Below are positions 33,422 to 46,252 of a stretch of 64,000 nt of DNA, piece after piece; position 1 is the first letter of the stretch; the number at the start of each line of letters is the position of its first letter. The position numbers and the translations under genes are program-made. Origin of the DNA: Acinetobacter sp. ANC 3813 (GTDB lineage: Bacteria > Pseudomonadota > Gammaproteobacteria > Pseudomonadales > Moraxellaceae); assembly GCF_002135435.1 (NCBI RefSeq), contig NZ_NEGK01000006.1:124001-188000 (forward strand). The letters are read 5' to 3'. The notes beneath the pieces are model-generated. The model worked only from the letters and a program-made list of their open reading frames with translations. It ran no database searches and was not told where the DNA came from.

Positions 33422-33452
33422 TAAAAAAAGCCCACTTTATTGGACTTTTTAC
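33422..33452 (-). terminator. Terminator after the metal-dependent hydrolase gene
   Basis: On the minus strand, AAAAAGTCC and GGGCTTTTTTT pair with one G-U and surround AATAAAGT. Confidence 0.7.
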
Positions 33453-33459
33453 ACAGGTA

Positions 33460-34344
33460 TCAGCTATACAGCGCAGGCATTAATTCCTTTTGAAAACTAT
33501 CCAGCTGATAATCCTCAGCCAAACGCACTTTCCAATATTGCACAATCTCTGTGTAGTCAACGTCTGAAGGATGAAAATCTTTTTTATAATAAGACAAATA
33601 TTCTGGCAGCATCTGAAACAACATTTTTGCCAACAAATAGCCGCCAAATAAGTTTCCGCCTACTTTAGGCAGGCTTTTTTTCCGATCCTGCATAAAGAGC
33701 CGTGAGGCCGAATAAAAAGTCAGACTGGCAAAACCCGTCGTCACGCTGCGCATAATCATTTTACGGATTTTGTCATCACCATAGACCGCCTGATAGACAT
33801 CAAATGCCACTGAACGGTGCTCTATCTCTTCTATGGCATGCCACACCCAGAGTTTGACCGCATCATCATCCAAGGTGCTCAGCACTTCAGGATGACGCAA
33901 AATATAGCCGCCCAATAATGCCGTAAAATGTTCAAATGCACAGGTAATGGCCAGCTGTATCTTAGGATGCAGGTTTTTCACATAATGGTCTTTACGCCCT
34001 AGCCAAGCTTGAAAGCGGTCAAGATTGTAATCCTCCTTACGCCATGCATCATTAAATTCGGCATGCGCTTTAGAATGCATGGCTTCTTGACCAATAAAAG
34101 CCGCAATCTGCGCCTGCAACTTTTCATCCTTCACTTTATCGCGGACATTACGCACACTATGCACAAAAAATTGTTCACCAATGGGAAATGTCGAAGATAA
34201 AGCGGTCAATAAATGCGACATGACTGGTGAATTGGCAAAATAATGCCGGCGGATCGCTTTCGGATTGAATTGCGGCCTGCGCACAGTAATGCCAATGGCT
34301 TTGGGACGATTTTGATATGTTTTTTCTGCCGTCACGTGAGTCAT
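33460..34344 (-). CDS. Predicted metal-dependent hydrolase (PF10118-like)
   Basis: A 294-residue, mostly helical protein. The ferritin-like metal-binding pattern of this family is visible as GQEAMHSKAHAEFN (about residues 89-102) and HAIEEIEHRSVAFDVYQAV (about 168-186), with His/Glu clusters suited to bind a metal pair. Hydrophobic segments near 200-240 suggest membrane association. The family is annotated as predicted metal-dependent hydrolase and has no confirmed reaction; a lipid or membrane-linked oxidation or hydrolysis is only a guess. It stands alone between lemA and gltD on the same strand with terminators at both sides. Confidence 0.75.
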   Translation of the reverse strand: MTHVTAEKTYQNRPKAIGITVRRPQFNPKAIRRHYFANSPVMSHLLTALSSTFPIGEQFFVHSVRNVRDKVKDEKLQAQIAAFIGQEAMHSKAHAEFNDAWRKEDYNLDRFQAWLGRKDHYVKNLHPKIQLAITCAFEHFTALLGGYILRHPEVLSTLDDDAVKLWVWHAIEEIEHRSVAFDVYQAVYGDDKIRKMIMRSVTTGFASLTFYSASRLFMQDRKKSLPKVGGNLFGGYLLAKMLFQMLPEYLSYYKKDFHPSDVDYTEIVQYWKVRLAEDYQLDSFQKELMPALYS

Positions 34345-34523
34345 CTGAGTATCTCTTGCCTAAAATACAGATGCTCAGTATGGACAGGAATAATACAAGC
34401 ACCCATGGCAATTGTGCTTAGCAGGCTTGCATAATCATTCATTTTTGCGCGTTGTCTTACCATAAATCAGACTCTTTATCTGCAAATGCATCATTCTTGT
34501 CATTTAAGGATAGTGCAGGCCAT

Positions 34524-34552
34524 AAAAAAACCCGCCGAAGCGGGTTTTTTAC
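34524..34552 (-). terminator. Terminator after gltD
   Basis: AAACCCGC and GCGGGTTT pair around a CGAA loop (UUCG in the minus-strand transcript) with T-runs in both directions. Confidence 0.9.
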
Positions 34553-34566
34553 AGCATCATCAAGAC

Positions 34567-36062
<1,496 letters not shown>

Positions 36063-36087
36063 CCTACCTAAAATATGAGTAGTGGAA

Positions 36088-39000
36088 TTATTGAGGATCA
36101 GCTTGAGTTGTTTTCAACAAAGTCTGCAAATTCGCAGCTTTTGGTTTCACCAGCCAGAATTTACGGCTGTAGAAATCAAACTCATTACGGATCTTATACG
36201 CCCAAGCACTACCTGTTTCTTGAATATGCTCATCGAGGATACGGCACAAGAATTCTTTGTGCTCTTCCATCGCTTCAGTTGAAATACGGTTCAGCTCGAT
36301 CAATTCGTGGTTGTAGTAGTCAACGAAGTCGTTATCTAAATCCAGTACATAAGCAAAACCACCTGTCATGCCTGCACCGAAATTGTGGCCTACTTTACCA
36401 AGAACCGTCACAATACCGCCAGTCATATATTCACAGCAGTGATCGCCTGCGCCTTCAATAACCGCAAACGCGCCAGAGTTACGAACCGCGAAACGTTCAC
36501 CCGCAGTACCTGCAGCGAAGAGCTTACCGCCAGTCGCACCGTACAAGCATGTGTTACCGATGATTGCAGTATTTTGCGTTTGGAAAGGTGAACCTTTCGG
36601 CGGGAAGATCGAGATACGGCCGCCAGCCATACCTTTACCTACGTAGTCGTTTGCATCGCCTTCAAGACTGATATGCAAGCCGCCTGCGTTCCACACACCC
36701 AGTGACTGACCGGCAGTACCATTCAAGTTCACTTTTACAGGATGCGCTTCCATGCTCAAGTTGCCATAGCGTTTTGCAATTTCACCTGAGATACGCGCGC
36801 CGATTGAACGGTCACAGTTGCCAATATTGAAGCTGTATTCACCGCTCGTACCCGCTTCAATGGCTGGCAGCATTTCTGCAACCATTTTTTCAGCCAGCAG
36901 GCCTTTGTCAAACGGCGCATTGCCTTCAACTTGACAGTATTGCGCTTTGCCTTCTGCAGATGGATGTGACTGCAGCAATGCACTGAGATCAAGATGCGCA
37001 TGCTTTTCAGTTTCACCCGGCAGCATTTCCAGTAAATCTGTGCGGCCAATCAAATCTTTCAGGCTTGATACACCGAGTGCAGCCAGCCATTCACGCGTTT
37101 CTTCCGCAATGAAGTGGAAGAAGTTGATCAGCATTTCAGGCTCACCAATATAGTGTTCCTGACGCAAGTGATCTTGCTGTGTCGCAACACCGGTCGCACA
37201 GTTGTTCAAGTGGCAAATACGCAGGTATTTACAGCCCAATGCGATCATTGGTGTAGAACCGAAGCCGAAGCTTTCTGCACCTAAGATTGCTGCTTTCACA
37301 ACATCTAAACCCGTTTTTAAGCCGCCGTCCGTTTGAACACGCACTTTACCGCGCAGGTCATTCACACGAAGCGCTTGATGCGCTTCAGACAAGCCAAGCT
37401 CCCAAGGAGAACCAGCATGGTGAATAGAAGAAAGTGGAGAAGCCGCTGTACCGCCATCATAACCAGAAATGGTAATGAAGTCGGCATACGCTTTGGCTAC
37501 ACCTGCCGCAATCGTACCGACACCCGGCTCAGAAACCAGCTTAACTGACACCATCGCCTGTGGGTTAACCTGTTTCAAGTCAAAGATTAACTGTGATAAA
37601 TCTTCAATTGAGTAGATGTCGTGATGCGGCGGCGGAGAAATCAGCGTTACGCCCGGTACAGAGTAACGTAAACGCGCAATTAAGCCATTCACTTTACCGC
37701 CCGGCAACTGACCACCTTCACCTGGTTTTGCACCTTGCGCCACTTTAATTTGAAGCACTTCTGCTGAAGTTAAGTACGCAGGAGTAACACCAAAACGGCC
37801 AGATGCAATTTGTTTGATTTTCGAGTTACGAATTGTACCGTAACGCGCAGGATCTTCACCGCCCTCACCAGAGTTTGAACGGCCGCCGATCGTATTCATG
37901 GCAATCGCAATCGCTTCATGCGCTTCAGGAGACAAAGCACCCAAAGACATGCCCGCAGAGTCAAAGCGCGGCAGAATTGCTTCTACAGACTCAACTTCTT
38001 CCAATGCGATTGAATTATCAGTTTTCAGTTTAAGTAAATCACGGATTGTCGCGATAGGACGGTGATTCACCAATTCTGCATATTCTTTAAAGTCTGCAAA
38101 ATTGCCAGAACGGACTGCTTTATGCAGCGCGTTAATCACATCTGGGTTAAATGCATGGTATTCCTTGCCGAATACAAATTTCAGCATACCGCCTTGATCG
38201 ATCGGCTTGCGGTTTTTCCACGCAAAATCAGCCAATTTTTTCAAGTCATTTTCAAGGTCATCGAATGTCGCGCCTTTAATACGGCTTGGAACGCCAGTAA
38301 AGCATTTGCCAACGACTTCGTCAGACAAGCCCACAGCTTCAAATAATTGGCCGCCGCGGTAAGACGCTACAGTAGAGATACCCATTTTAGAAAGCACTTT
38401 AAGCAAGCCTTTCTCGATACCTTTACGGAAGTTTGCTTGTGCATGAATTGGGTCGCCCAGCAATTCACCTTTTGCGATTAAGTCATTGATGACATCGTAT
38501 GCCAAGTATGGGTAGATCGCTGTCGCACCAAAGCCAAGAATCACGGCAAATTGATGCGCATCACGGGCAAGGCCGGTCTCTACAATAATATTGGCATCTG
38601 TACGCAGGCCAGCATTGATCAAATGGTGATGCACTGCTCCAGTCGCCATTAATGCATTTGCAGGCAGGTAACCTTCACGGATTTTCTTATCGGACAGCAC
38701 CAGCAATGTTTTGCCGTCTCGGATCGCTTGCGCAGCTTCTTCACAGATACGGCTAATTGCAGCTTCAAGACCTTCAGCTTCTGCATAATTCAGATCAATA
38801 TCCGCCATCTCGTAGCCTTTACGGCCAATCGTGCGGATTTGATGCATTTTTGAATTAGACAGTACTGGGCTAGACACGATCAAACGGTCAGCATGCTCTG
38901 GACTTTGTTCAAACACGTTTTGCTCGCGGCCAAAACATGTTTCCAAAGACATTACAATGGATTCGCGCAATGGATCGATTGGCGGATTCGTTACCTGAGC

Positions 39001-40569
39001 AAACTGCTGACGGAAGTAGTCAGAGACATGGCGCACTTGACGAGACAAGACTGCCATTGGGGTATCATCCCCCATTGAACCGACTGCTTCCTGACCGCTT
39101 TCAGCGATTGGGCGAAGCAATTGGTCACGCTCTTCAAAAGTCACCAAGAACATTTTTTGCGCAGCTTTCAGGTCATCGCCTTTCAAGCCCTGCTCACATA
39201 AATATTCTTCCAGCTCTGGGCTGCCTTGAATGCGTACTGAGTTTTCACGCAGCCATTCACGGTATGGGCGCATACGTTTCAGGTGGTTGCTGACATCATT
39301 GGTGTCCAGCATTTTACCTGTGTGCGTATCAATCACCAGAATTTGACCTGGACCTACACGGCCTTTAGACACTACATCTTCAGGCTCATAGCCCCATACG
39401 CCAATTTCAGACGCTAAAGTGATATAGCCATTTTTAGTGATCACCCAGCGCGCAGGACGCAAGCCGTTACGGTCAAGCATACAGATCGCATGGCGGCCGT
39501 CTTGAATTACAAGGCCTGCAGGGCCATCCCAAGCTTCCATATGCTTAGAGTTGAACTCATAGAATGCGCGCAAGTCGGCATCCAAAGTTTCAACGTTCTG
39601 CCATGCTGGCGGAACCAGCATACGCAGCGCGCGGAATAAGTCCATGCCGCCGCCAACCAGCAATTCAAGCATGTTGTCTAAGCTTGAAGAGTCAGAGCCT
39701 GTGCGGTTCACAATTGGGTTAAGTTCTGTTACACCCGGCAGTAACGGGTTTTCAAATTTTGGCGTACGCGCCATTGCCCAGTTGCGGTTCGCAGTAATGG
39801 TGTTGATTTCACCATTGTGCGCCAAGTAACGGAACGGCTGCGCTAAAGGCCAGCGCGGCAATGTATTAGTAGAGAAACGCTGATGGAAAACCACAATATG
39901 CGATTCTAAGCGCTCATCAGCCAAGTCTGTATAGAAGTCTGCAATATATGCAGGCATCATCAGGCCTTTGTAGCTGATCACAGTTGAGCACAAAGTCGTT
40001 ACATAGAAGTACGGGTCAGCAGTCAGCTGCTCTTCTGCACGGCGGCGGGCCATAACCAGTTTGCGGTTGAATTCAACCTCGGTCACGCCCATTGGACAAT
40101 TGACAATAATCTGTTCAAAGCCAGGCAGTGACTGCATCGCAATTGAACCTAAAGCGCCGTTATTGGTCGGCACGACGCGCCAGCCCAAGACTTTACAGCC
40201 TTCAGCTTCAATTTCTTTGCTTAAAATTTGTTTTGAGTGTGCGGCAATCGCTGGATCAAGGTTCAGGAAAATCGTACCGACAGCAAAAACTTCGCTTAAG
40301 GTAATATCACTGATCTTCTTCGCTTCTTCACGGAAGAATTGCTTAGGCATAGCCAAAAGCAGGCCGCATCCATCCCCCGTTTTACCGTCGGCAGCAATAC
40401 CGCCGCGGTGGGTCATACAGCTCAAGCTGTGAATAGCGGTCTTCAGCAGATCATGGCTTGCATCACCCTGCATATGGGCGATTAAACCGAAACCACAGTT
40501 ATCTTTAAACTCATCCGGTTGGTATAAACCTTGAGCGGGAGCTACAGTATTAGGCGATGGCATGTGCAT
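36088..40569 (-). CDS. gltB: Glutamate synthase (NADPH) large subunit
   Basis: A 1493-residue enzyme that makes two glutamates from glutamine and 2-oxoglutarate. A propeptide of 24 residues precedes Cys25 in [11 protein letters not shown], the N-terminal nucleophile of the class II glutaminase domain. A central linking domain is followed by the FMN-binding synthase barrel ([51 protein letters not shown], the last holding 3Fe-4S cysteines) and a C-terminal beta-helix with repeated Gly motifs ([17 protein letters not shown]). I use the ATG at 40569 because AAGGG is six bases upstream; a second ATG follows two codons later. It precedes gltD. Confidence 0.97.
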   Translation of the reverse strand: MHMPSPNTVAPAQGLYQPDEFKDNCGFGLIAHMQGDASHDLLKTAIHSLSCMTHRGGIAADGKTGDGCGLLLAMPKQFFREEAKKISDITLSEVFAVGTIFLNLDPAIAAHSKQILSKEIEAEGCKVLGWRVVPTNNGALGSIAMQSLPGFEQIIVNCPMGVTEVEFNRKLVMARRRAEEQLTADPYFYVTTLCSTVISYKGLMMPAYIADFYTDLADERLESHIVVFHQRFSTNTLPRWPLAQPFRYLAHNGEINTITANRNWAMARTPKFENPLLPGVTELNPIVNRTGSDSSSLDNMLELLVGGGMDLFRALRMLVPPAWQNVETLDADLRAFYEFNSKHMEAWDGPAGLVIQDGRHAICMLDRNGLRPARWVITKNGYITLASEIGVWGYEPEDVVSKGRVGPGQILVIDTHTGKMLDTNDVSNHLKRMRPYREWLRENSVRIQGSPELEEYLCEQGLKGDDLKAAQKMFLVTFEERDQLLRPIAESGQEAVGSMGDDTPMAVLSRQVRHVSDYFRQQFAQVTNPPIDPLRESIVMSLETCFGREQNVFEQSPEHADRLIVSSPVLSNSKMHQIRTIGRKGYEMADIDLNYAEAEGLEAAISRICEEAAQAIRDGKTLLVLSDKKIREGYLPANALMATGAVHHHLINAGLRTDANIIVETGLARDAHQFAVILGFGATAIYPYLAYDVINDLIAKGELLGDPIHAQANFRKGIEKGLLKVLSKMGISTVASYRGGQLFEAVGLSDEVVGKCFTGVPSRIKGATFDDLENDLKKLADFAWKNRKPIDQGGMLKFVFGKEYHAFNPDVINALHKAVRSGNFADFKEYAELVNHRPIATIRDLLKLKTDNSIALEEVESVEAILPRFDSAGMSLGALSPEAHEAIAIAMNTIGGRSNSGEGGEDPARYGTIRNSKIKQIASGRFGVTPAYLTSAEVLQIKVAQGAKPGEGGQLPGGKVNGLIARLRYSVPGVTLISPPPHHDIYSIEDLSQLIFDLKQVNPQAMVSVKLVSEPGVGTIAAGVAKAYADFITISGYDGGTAASPLSSIHHAGSPWELGLSEAHQALRVNDLRGKVRVQTDGGLKTGLDVVKAAILGAESFGFGSTPMIALGCKYLRICHLNNCATGVATQQDHLRQEHYIGEPEMLINFFHFIAEETREWLAALGVSSLKDLIGRTDLLEMLPGETEKHAHLDLSALLQSHPSAEGKAQYCQVEGNAPFDKGLLAEKMVAEMLPAIEAGTSGEYSFNIGNCDRSIGARISGEIAKRYGNLSMEAHPVKVNLNGTAGQSLGVWNAGGLHISLEGDANDYVGKGMAGGRISIFPPKGSPFQTQNTAIIGNTCLYGATGGKLFAAGTAGERFAVRNSGAFAVIEGAGDHCCEYMTGGIVTVLGKVGHNFGAGMTGGFAYVLDLDNDFVDYYNHELIELNRISTEAMEEHKEFLCRILDEHIQETGSAWAYKIRNEFDFYSRKFWLVKPKAANLQTLLKTTQADPQ

Positions 40570-41006
40570 AGCGTACCCTTCTTTTCTACACTGCTCTTTC
40601 GAGCCACTAACAAACTAATTTCTTTTGCGATTTAGTCTTAATCCACTCACATGAATTGTGATACTGAGCAAATAATTCCTTTTCTTCGCACACCTAAGAT
40701 AAACCTAATTTACCTTTTGTGCTTGAATATCAAGAAACAAATTGCTTCTGTCAAAGTTCAGTCTCACTGCATGACTGTTTCGCACACTCATCGAATCATT
40801 TTCGCGCCAAAATAGGGAGATCAATTCAATTCACGCACCACTTAAGCAAAAATCATGCCATCGCATCTTTAGTTCATATTAAATTAATGTTTTATAATAA
40901 ATTTATCATTATTTATCTTGATCAACACCTGAATCAGCACATAAAAATCGCACCATAATGGTTCAATGCAGCCACAGCCCCACAAAAGTGCTTTATTTTG
41001 GACCAA
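40570..41006 (-). other. 437-base region upstream of gltB
   Basis: No gene is supported. It should hold the gltB promoter. An AT-rich stretch around 40885-40910 (TTTTATAATAAA on the plus strand, giving a TATAAA-type -10 on the minus strand) is a candidate. I see no terminator for the SPOR-domain gene, so read-through into gltB cannot be excluded. A 79-codon frame at 40719-40958 is probably chance. Confidence 0.4.
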
Positions 41007-41849
41007 TCAGTTAAATGGATCCGTCACTTCTGGCTGTGCTGCAGGTGTTTTTTGCTGTACGCCATCTGCATTGCTTTGTGATTGCTGAACATTCACAACA
41101 TTGCCTTCCGCATCACGGCGCGTCACTGTTGTTGTCGTTGTAGACGCTTTTGGCAGCTCAGCCTGCCTTGCCTGAGCCTCTGCACGCTTCGCTGCAATTT
41201 GCGCCTCATCCACTCTAGGCAGCGGCACTGTTTTTAAATGAACTGCATACAATTTTGCATTCATGTTTAGTTCGTCAGAGCCTAAATCATTGACATAGGG
41301 CTGATATTCGCCTATTTCAACCGCTTGAGGCTTTACAGAAGGCGGCAATGCAATTTTCAAATCTGCCAATGCTTGTTTTGCGTCAGAAGCGTTTCTATAC
41401 AGTCCGTAAAGCAGCACATATTGCTCTGGAAAATCCTCTCCAGACAATCTCAGATACCTCAACTTAGATTTATCTGCCTGTTTCTTTAAAAAATTCTTTA
41501 AAATCGCCTCGTCTGAAACCCGAAACAGTTCCAGCGCATATGCATTTTTTTCATCAGCAATAAATTTGCTGCCCCGAAATTCAGACTCATGCTGAGCAGT
41601 AACCACAGCGCGTGTCATCATATCTAAAGGTTTGACTTCACCCAATAATGCACCAAGATGGTTCATTGTTGAAAGTTTCTCTGGCTGAATTTGCAGCTCG
41701 ACCTCTGTTTCCGCCTTTTTTTCGACCTCAACCAGATCTTCCTGCTTATCTGTAATTGCCCAAAAAACCAAAGCGCCAAATAGACAGGCACCACCGAACA
41801 CAAGCCAAATATAACTTTTTATCTGCTGCCAATGCGAACGGTGAGCCAC
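41007..41849 (-). CDS. SPOR-domain-like membrane protein (DamX-position gene)
   Basis: A 280-residue protein with a short cytoplasmic N terminus and one transmembrane segment (about 12-30). A periplasmic part follows, whose central section (AYALELFRVSDEAILKNFLKK, YVLLYGLYRNASDAKQALADL) has the pattern of a SPOR domain, which binds denuded peptidoglycan glycans at the division site. The C-terminal tail is rich in Ala, Gln, Thr and Pro and is probably disordered. In E. coli, aroK-aroB is followed by damX, another single-pass SPOR protein, and this gene holds the same place, 17 bases after aroB. A division-linked role is inferred from domain and synteny. Confidence 0.7.
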   Translation of the reverse strand: MAHRSHWQQIKSYIWLVFGGACLFGALVFWAITDKQEDLVEVEKKAETEVELQIQPEKLSTMNHLGALLGEVKPLDMMTRAVVTAQHESEFRGSKFIADEKNAYALELFRVSDEAILKNFLKKQADKSKLRYLRLSGEDFPEQYVLLYGLYRNASDAKQALADLKIALPPSVKPQAVEIGEYQPYVNDLGSDELNMNAKLYAVHLKTVPLPRVDEAQIAAKRAEAQARQAELPKASTTTTTVTRRDAEGNVVNVQQSQSNADGVQQKTPAAQPEVTDPFN

Positions 41850-41866
41850 AATCTATTCCTTCTTCA

Positions 41867-42946
41867 TTACTGTTGATTGGCTAAAATTGCCTGTTTCATC
41901 AACTCGACATCAAACTCTTTGGTAATCACAGCTTGGCCCAATTGTTTCATTAGGACTAGTCTCAATTGACCATTGAGTACTTTTTTGTCGTGCGCCATAT
42001 AAGCCAAGAAATCTTCTAGTGGAATTTTAGGACAACTGATTGGCAAATTGGCGCGTAAAATGATTTTTTTTGTACGTTCCAGATCTTCTAGCGAAATCCA
42101 GCCCATGCGCTGCGATAAATCAGCAGCCATCACCATGCCAGTTGCTACAGCTTCACCATGCAGCCATACACCATATCCCATATAAGATTCAATGGCATGA
42201 CCAAAAGTATGGCCTAGATTCAACAGCGCACGCTCCCCCTGCTCTTTTTCATCATTGGCAACAATGCGTGCTTTGTGCGCACAAGAACGGTAAACCGCTT
42301 CTGCCAGCAAAGCAGGATCACGCTGAACAAGACCATCCATGTTGTCTTCAAGCCAGCTTAAAAAGTCAATATCCCCCAGCAAAGCGTATTTAATTACTTC
42401 GGATAAGCCGGCAGACAGCTCACGCTCTGGCAAACTATTCAGCTGCACCATATCTGCCAACACCACCTGCGGCTGCTGGAAGGCGCCAATCATATTTTTA
42501 CCCAAGGGGTGGTTAATCCCTGTTTTGCCGCCGACACTGGAATCTACCTGGGAAAGCAATGTGGTTGGGACTTGAATAAAATAAACACCGCGCTGAAAAC
42601 ACGCTGAGGCAAAGCCAGCCATATCCCCAATTACACCGCCGCCCAAAGCCAAAACCGTACAGTCCCGGTTAAATCCAGCTTTAAGCAATGCATCAAAAAT
42701 CAAATTCAAATGCTCAATATTTTTATATTTTTCGCCATCCGGCAAACTGCAAACTGCAACTGCTTTCCCCAGCGCCTCTATAGCGCGCTGATAATTCGCT
42801 AAATACAATGGAGCAACCGTTTCATTGGTCACAATCATGACTTGTTTGCCATGAATATATGGCGCTAAAAGCGCTTGAGGGTCCAATTGACTGCCAATAA
42901 AAATAGGATAACGGCGATCACCGAGTTCAACATGAAGGGTTTGCAT
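41867..42946 (-). CDS. aroB: 3-dehydroquinate synthase
   Basis: A 359-residue enzyme that makes 3-dehydroquinate from DAHP in the shikimate pathway, using NAD and a divalent metal. Seen: [15 protein letters not shown] (NAD binding), [31 protein letters not shown], the metal ligand Glu in [10 protein letters not shown] and the His motifs [11 protein letters not shown] and [10 protein letters not shown]. Length is standard. It is 17 bases after aroK and shares its transcription unit, downstream of pilQ. Confidence 0.97.
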   Translation of the reverse strand: MQTLHVELGDRRYPIFIGSQLDPQALLAPYIHGKQVMIVTNETVAPLYLANYQRAIEALGKAVAVCSLPDGEKYKNIEHLNLIFDALLKAGFNRDCTVLALGGGVIGDMAGFASACFQRGVYFIQVPTTLLSQVDSSVGGKTGINHPLGKNMIGAFQQPQVVLADMVQLNSLPERELSAGLSEVIKYALLGDIDFLSWLEDNMDGLVQRDPALLAEAVYRSCAHKARIVANDEKEQGERALLNLGHTFGHAIESYMGYGVWLHGEAVATGMVMAADLSQRMGWISLEDLERTKKIILRANLPISCPKIPLEDFLAYMAHDKKVLNGQLRLVLMKQLGQAVITKEFDVELMKQAILANQQ

Positions 42947-42963
42947 GACTTTAACCAGTGTAT

Positions 42964-43509
42964 TTACTTTTGAACATTTTGCGAAATAATCAAATTGAGG
43001 ATTTTTTGCGCCAAATCACGCGCCGCGCCTTGATTGGTTTCAATGATATGATCTGCAACTTCACGATAAAGCGGATCACGGATGTCGAGCAAGTCTTTTA
43101 ATTTTTTTTCTGGATTTTCGACTTGTAAAAGAGGACGGTTTTTATCTCGGTAGGTACGCTGAAGCTGAATTTCTACTGGAGTATATAAATAAACAACAAT
43201 GCCGCGCTGTTTTAAAAACTCTCGGTTAGGGGCCTGAGTAACCGCACCGCCGCCAGTTGCTAAAACCAGCTGTGTCCGTGCAGTCAACTCATCAATCACA
43301 ATAGTTTCACGGCTGCGGAATCCTTGCTCACCTTCTTTCTCAAAGATCCAAGGAATCGTAGCGCCTGTTTTACGTTCAATTTCATGATCGCTGTCAAGAA
43401 ATTCACGTCCTAACAACTCAGCCAAATGCCGACCTACTGTTGTTTTACCAGCCCCCATCGGCCCTACCAAATAAATATTTGGCAGGGTTTCAAACTCTTT
43501 GCTTGGCAA
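42964..43509 (-). CDS. aroK: Shikimate kinase
   Basis: A 181-residue P-loop kinase that phosphorylates shikimate at the 3-hydroxyl with ATP. The Walker A motif GPMGAGKTT is at residues 16-24, followed by the shikimate-binding text [13 protein letters not shown], the central FRSRETIV, and the GGGAV of ATGGGAVTQ. The lid shows [10 protein letters not shown]. The gene lies 36 bases downstream of pilQ and upstream of aroB, an arrangement shared with Pseudomonas and other gamma-proteobacteria. Confidence 0.96.
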   Translation of the reverse strand: MPSKEFETLPNIYLVGPMGAGKTTVGRHLAELLGREFLDSDHEIERKTGATIPWIFEKEGEQGFRSRETIVIDELTARTQLVLATGGGAVTQAPNREFLKQRGIVVYLYTPVEIQLQRTYRDKNRPLLQVENPEKKLKDLLDIRDPLYREVADHIIETNQGAARDLAQKILNLIISQNVQK

Positions 43510-43545
43510 GGAGTCACCTATTTATTTTGTTAAATTCAAAATATA

Positions 43546-45708
43546 TTAATGATTTCTGGTAACACTGTCATTAACAATTCGTGGTGTAACAAAAATTAGC
43601 AACTCGCTCTTATTCTCAGACTTCACATCTTTACGGAATAAACGGCCAATGTATGGAATATCCCCTAAGAATGGAACCTTTGTTTGCATATTCGTCGACT
43701 GCTGTTCAAAAATTCCGCCCAAAACAACTGTCTCACCATTATCCACTAACACATCAGTATTGATTTCATTTTTATTCAAAATGATCTCACCATTCGGCGC
43801 AGTGCCTGCACGCGAATCGCTCTTAATATTCAGCTTCATCTGAACTTTACCGTCTGGTGTTATGCTCGGTGTTACATCCAAACTGAGCAATGCATCCTTA
43901 AATTCCGTGGTTGCTGTTGCAGTGCCGCCAGCTGTCGAAGTCGTTTGATACGGAATTTGTTGACCTGACGCAACTTTTGCTGGCTGTTTATCTGCAGTTA
44001 AGACTTTTGGTGTTGAAATTACTTCACCATAGCCATCAGACTGCAAAGCAGAGAGCTCAAGGTCCAGCATAAAGTCAGATAGACTGATCAGGCCAAAAGC
44101 AATTCTGCTCGCGCCAGCTGAAGTTACGCCCAAATCAACATTCAGGTTATCAGGGCGCTGAATCGTATATTTACCCTCATCATCAGGATCGCGTAAATCC
44201 CATAATGTCGTATCACTGCCGCCAACCAATAAGTTATTATTATTGGTTATACCTTGTGACAGAACACCCCACTTAACCCCCATCTCTTTGGTAAAGTCTG
44301 TTGTTGCACGAACAATCCGCGCCTCAACCATGACCTGCTTGACTGAAACATCCAGCAAATCAATCATTTTACGGACTTTATCAATATTTTGAGCCGTATC
44401 GTTCACGATTAATGTATTTGTTCTTGTATCTGATACTGCACTGCCGCGGGGGCTCAGTAAGCTTTCTAATGCCAATGAGTTTGTTCCAGCGGTTCCATTC
44501 GCTTCAGCACCTTTGCTGTTGCGAGAATCTTCCAGCAGTTTCAGCACATCCGCAGATTTTGCATAACTTAATTGAATGTATTCTGTTTGGATCGGCGCCA
44601 ATTTAACACTTTGCGCAATAGCCTTAGCTTCTTCCTCTTCAGCCTTAATCAGCTCACTCACTGGCGCAATCCAAATCACATTGCCATTGCGGCGCTTATC
44701 CAGGTTTTTCGTTTTTAGAACAATATCCAGCGCTTGATCCCAAGGTACATCTTTTAAGCGCAGCGTGATATTGCCTTGCACAGTATCTGCCGCCACCATA
44801 TTGATGCCAGTAAAATCAGCCAGCAATTGAAGTACACGGCGTACTTCAATATCTTGGAAATCTAGTGAAATCTTTTTGCCTGTATAATGATTGGATGCTT
44901 TTGGGCGTAAAGGATTCTTATCTTCAGGACGCTTAAGACTAACAGTCAGCTTATTATCCGTCTGATAAGCCATATATTCAAAATTGCCTGACGATTGAAT
45001 CGTAATCACACCATTCGTGCCGTCATTATGGGCATCTACGGTTGAAACAGGTGTTGCAAAATCATTGACATTTAAGCGGCGAGTTAAATGTGAAGGCACT
45101 TTATTGCCTAAAGTACGGATCACAATTTTACTGCCCTGCTGCTGTACATCGACAGGCGTATTGCCGCCAAGCAGATCTACGACAACCTGCCCCTCACCAT
45201 TTGAACCGCGATTAAAACCAATGTTAGAAATTCCCTGTACAGGCGCCTGAATGGCTGGCTGAGCTACAGAATTTCCAGCAGAATTAATTTTCAGAATAAA
45301 GGTATTGCCTTCAACACGTGTAGTAAATGTACCAGCGCTTGCTAGATTTACAGTCAAACGTGAACGCTGAGCATCTGAACTAAGATCAACTGAAGTCGCT
45401 TCATCAGTCGCAACTGGAATTGAGCTCTGTTTAATTTTTTGATCTGCTTTATCAAAATCCAGAACCAAGCGGGAAGGCTGCTCTAATTGATAAGCCTGCG
45501 GCTGTGGCGGCAAACCATTAAACATCACACGAATTTCAGTACCCTGACCAGGGATCTGCATAGGCACGATATTGGTCATACTCACTTGCGCACTTGCAAC
45601 CTGCATAACAGCCATTGCAACGGCACCCATTGAAAACTGACGAAATACTTGATTCATTGTATTGCCATCCCCAAAAATATAATCATTTACACTATTACTA
45701 TTTTTCAT
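43546..45708 (-). CDS. pilQ: Type IV pilus secretin PilQ (ComQ-like)
   Basis: An outer-membrane secretin of about 720 residues forming the gate through which pili and, in competent cells, DNA pass. After the N-terminal signal (about the MNQVFRQFSMGAVAMAVM to ASAQV region) come AMIN domains, then a STN/N0 domain (KISLDFQDIEVRRVLQLLA), N1 (TEYIQLSYAKSADVLKLL) and the secretin core, with VPFLGDIPYIGRLFRKD as the signature. I prefer the start at 45708, with AAAGGA spaced six to seven bases upstream; it gives an unusually long n-region. A second ATG at 45657 would give a conventional signal peptide. It is the last pil gene of pilMNOPQ. Confidence 0.95.
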   Translation of the reverse strand: MKNSNSVNDYIFGDGNTMNQVFRQFSMGAVAMAVMQVASAQVSMTNIVPMQIPGQGTEIRVMFNGLPPQPQAYQLEQPSRLVLDFDKADQKIKQSSIPVATDEATSVDLSSDAQRSRLTVNLASAGTFTTRVEGNTFILKINSAGNSVAQPAIQAPVQGISNIGFNRGSNGEGQVVVDLLGGNTPVDVQQQGSKIVIRTLGNKVPSHLTRRLNVNDFATPVSTVDAHNDGTNGVITIQSSGNFEYMAYQTDNKLTVSLKRPEDKNPLRPKASNHYTGKKISLDFQDIEVRRVLQLLADFTGINMVAADTVQGNITLRLKDVPWDQALDIVLKTKNLDKRRNGNVIWIAPVSELIKAEEEEAKAIAQSVKLAPIQTEYIQLSYAKSADVLKLLEDSRNSKGAEANGTAGTNSLALESLLSPRGSAVSDTRTNTLIVNDTAQNIDKVRKMIDLLDVSVKQVMVEARIVRATTDFTKEMGVKWGVLSQGITNNNNLLVGGSDTTLWDLRDPDDEGKYTIQRPDNLNVDLGVTSAGASRIAFGLISLSDFMLDLELSALQSDGYGEVISTPKVLTADKQPAKVASGQQIPYQTTSTAGGTATATTEFKDALLSLDVTPSITPDGKVQMKLNIKSDSRAGTAPNGEIILNKNEINTDVLVDNGETVVLGGIFEQQSTNMQTKVPFLGDIPYIGRLFRKDVKSENKSELLIFVTPRIVNDSVTRNH

Positions 45709-45724
45709 TTTTATTCCTTTAAAC

Positions 45725-46252
45725 TTAAGGTGCTGGCCCAATTAATATAAGACTTCTAGGACGCTCAACATAACCTTCTCGCCCATCTGGAATAATCTCC
45801 ACTACATCAATTTGTGTCGGTGAAATTCTCACAATGCGGCCTTGATTCAAGCCCATATAGTTTCCTACCTGTACACGTTCAACCTGCCCATCAGGTGTCT
45901 GGATCAACGCCATAATCTTGCCGGATTGATTCAGTAAACTGCCTTTCATATTTAAGTTTTCAATTGGAAAACTCTCTAATGGCTGAGACTGACGATTGAA
46001 GTTCGGATAAACCCGCTTGCCCGCCATAATTTTCAGTTCAGACGCAAGTGAACCTGGCATGAAAGGGCTTCTCAGCTGCTGAGCGCCATAATTAAATGAC
46101 TCTACAGGCACAAAATCTGGTGCAGGCTCAATTGGAACCGGCGGCTGGTTGCGGATATTTGCCATTTCCTGATTCACGACATCAATTCGTGATTCACACC
46201 CAGCTAAAGCAACGCCCAACATTACAAACAAAGAAAGCTTTTGCATTTTCAT
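45725..46252 (-). CDS. pilP: Type IV pilus lipoprotein PilP
   Basis: A 175-residue inner-membrane lipoprotein that links the PilMNO complex to the PilQ secretin. The lipobox ALAGC puts the lipid on Cys19. A proline-rich flexible segment (NQPPVPIEPAPDFVPVESF) follows, and then the beta-sandwich HR domain (NLNMKGSLLNQSGKIMALIQ, GNYMGLNQGRIVRI) that binds PilQ. The ATG overlaps the pilO stop (TAATG). Family length is normal. Confidence 0.94.
   Translation of the reverse strand: MKMQKLSLFVMLGVALAGCESRIDVVNQEMANIRNQPPVPIEPAPDFVPVESFNYGAQQLRSPFMPGSLASELKIMAGKRVYPNFNRQSQPLESFPIENLNMKGSLLNQSGKIMALIQTPDGQVERVQVGNYMGLNQGRIVRISPTQIDVVEIIPDGREGYVERPRSLILIGPAP

Noticed and set aside
40719..40958. 79-codon open frame upstream of gltB.
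   Set aside because: Composition is His/Ser/Phe-rich and random-looking, with no ribosome binding site; it lies where the gltB promoter is expected.
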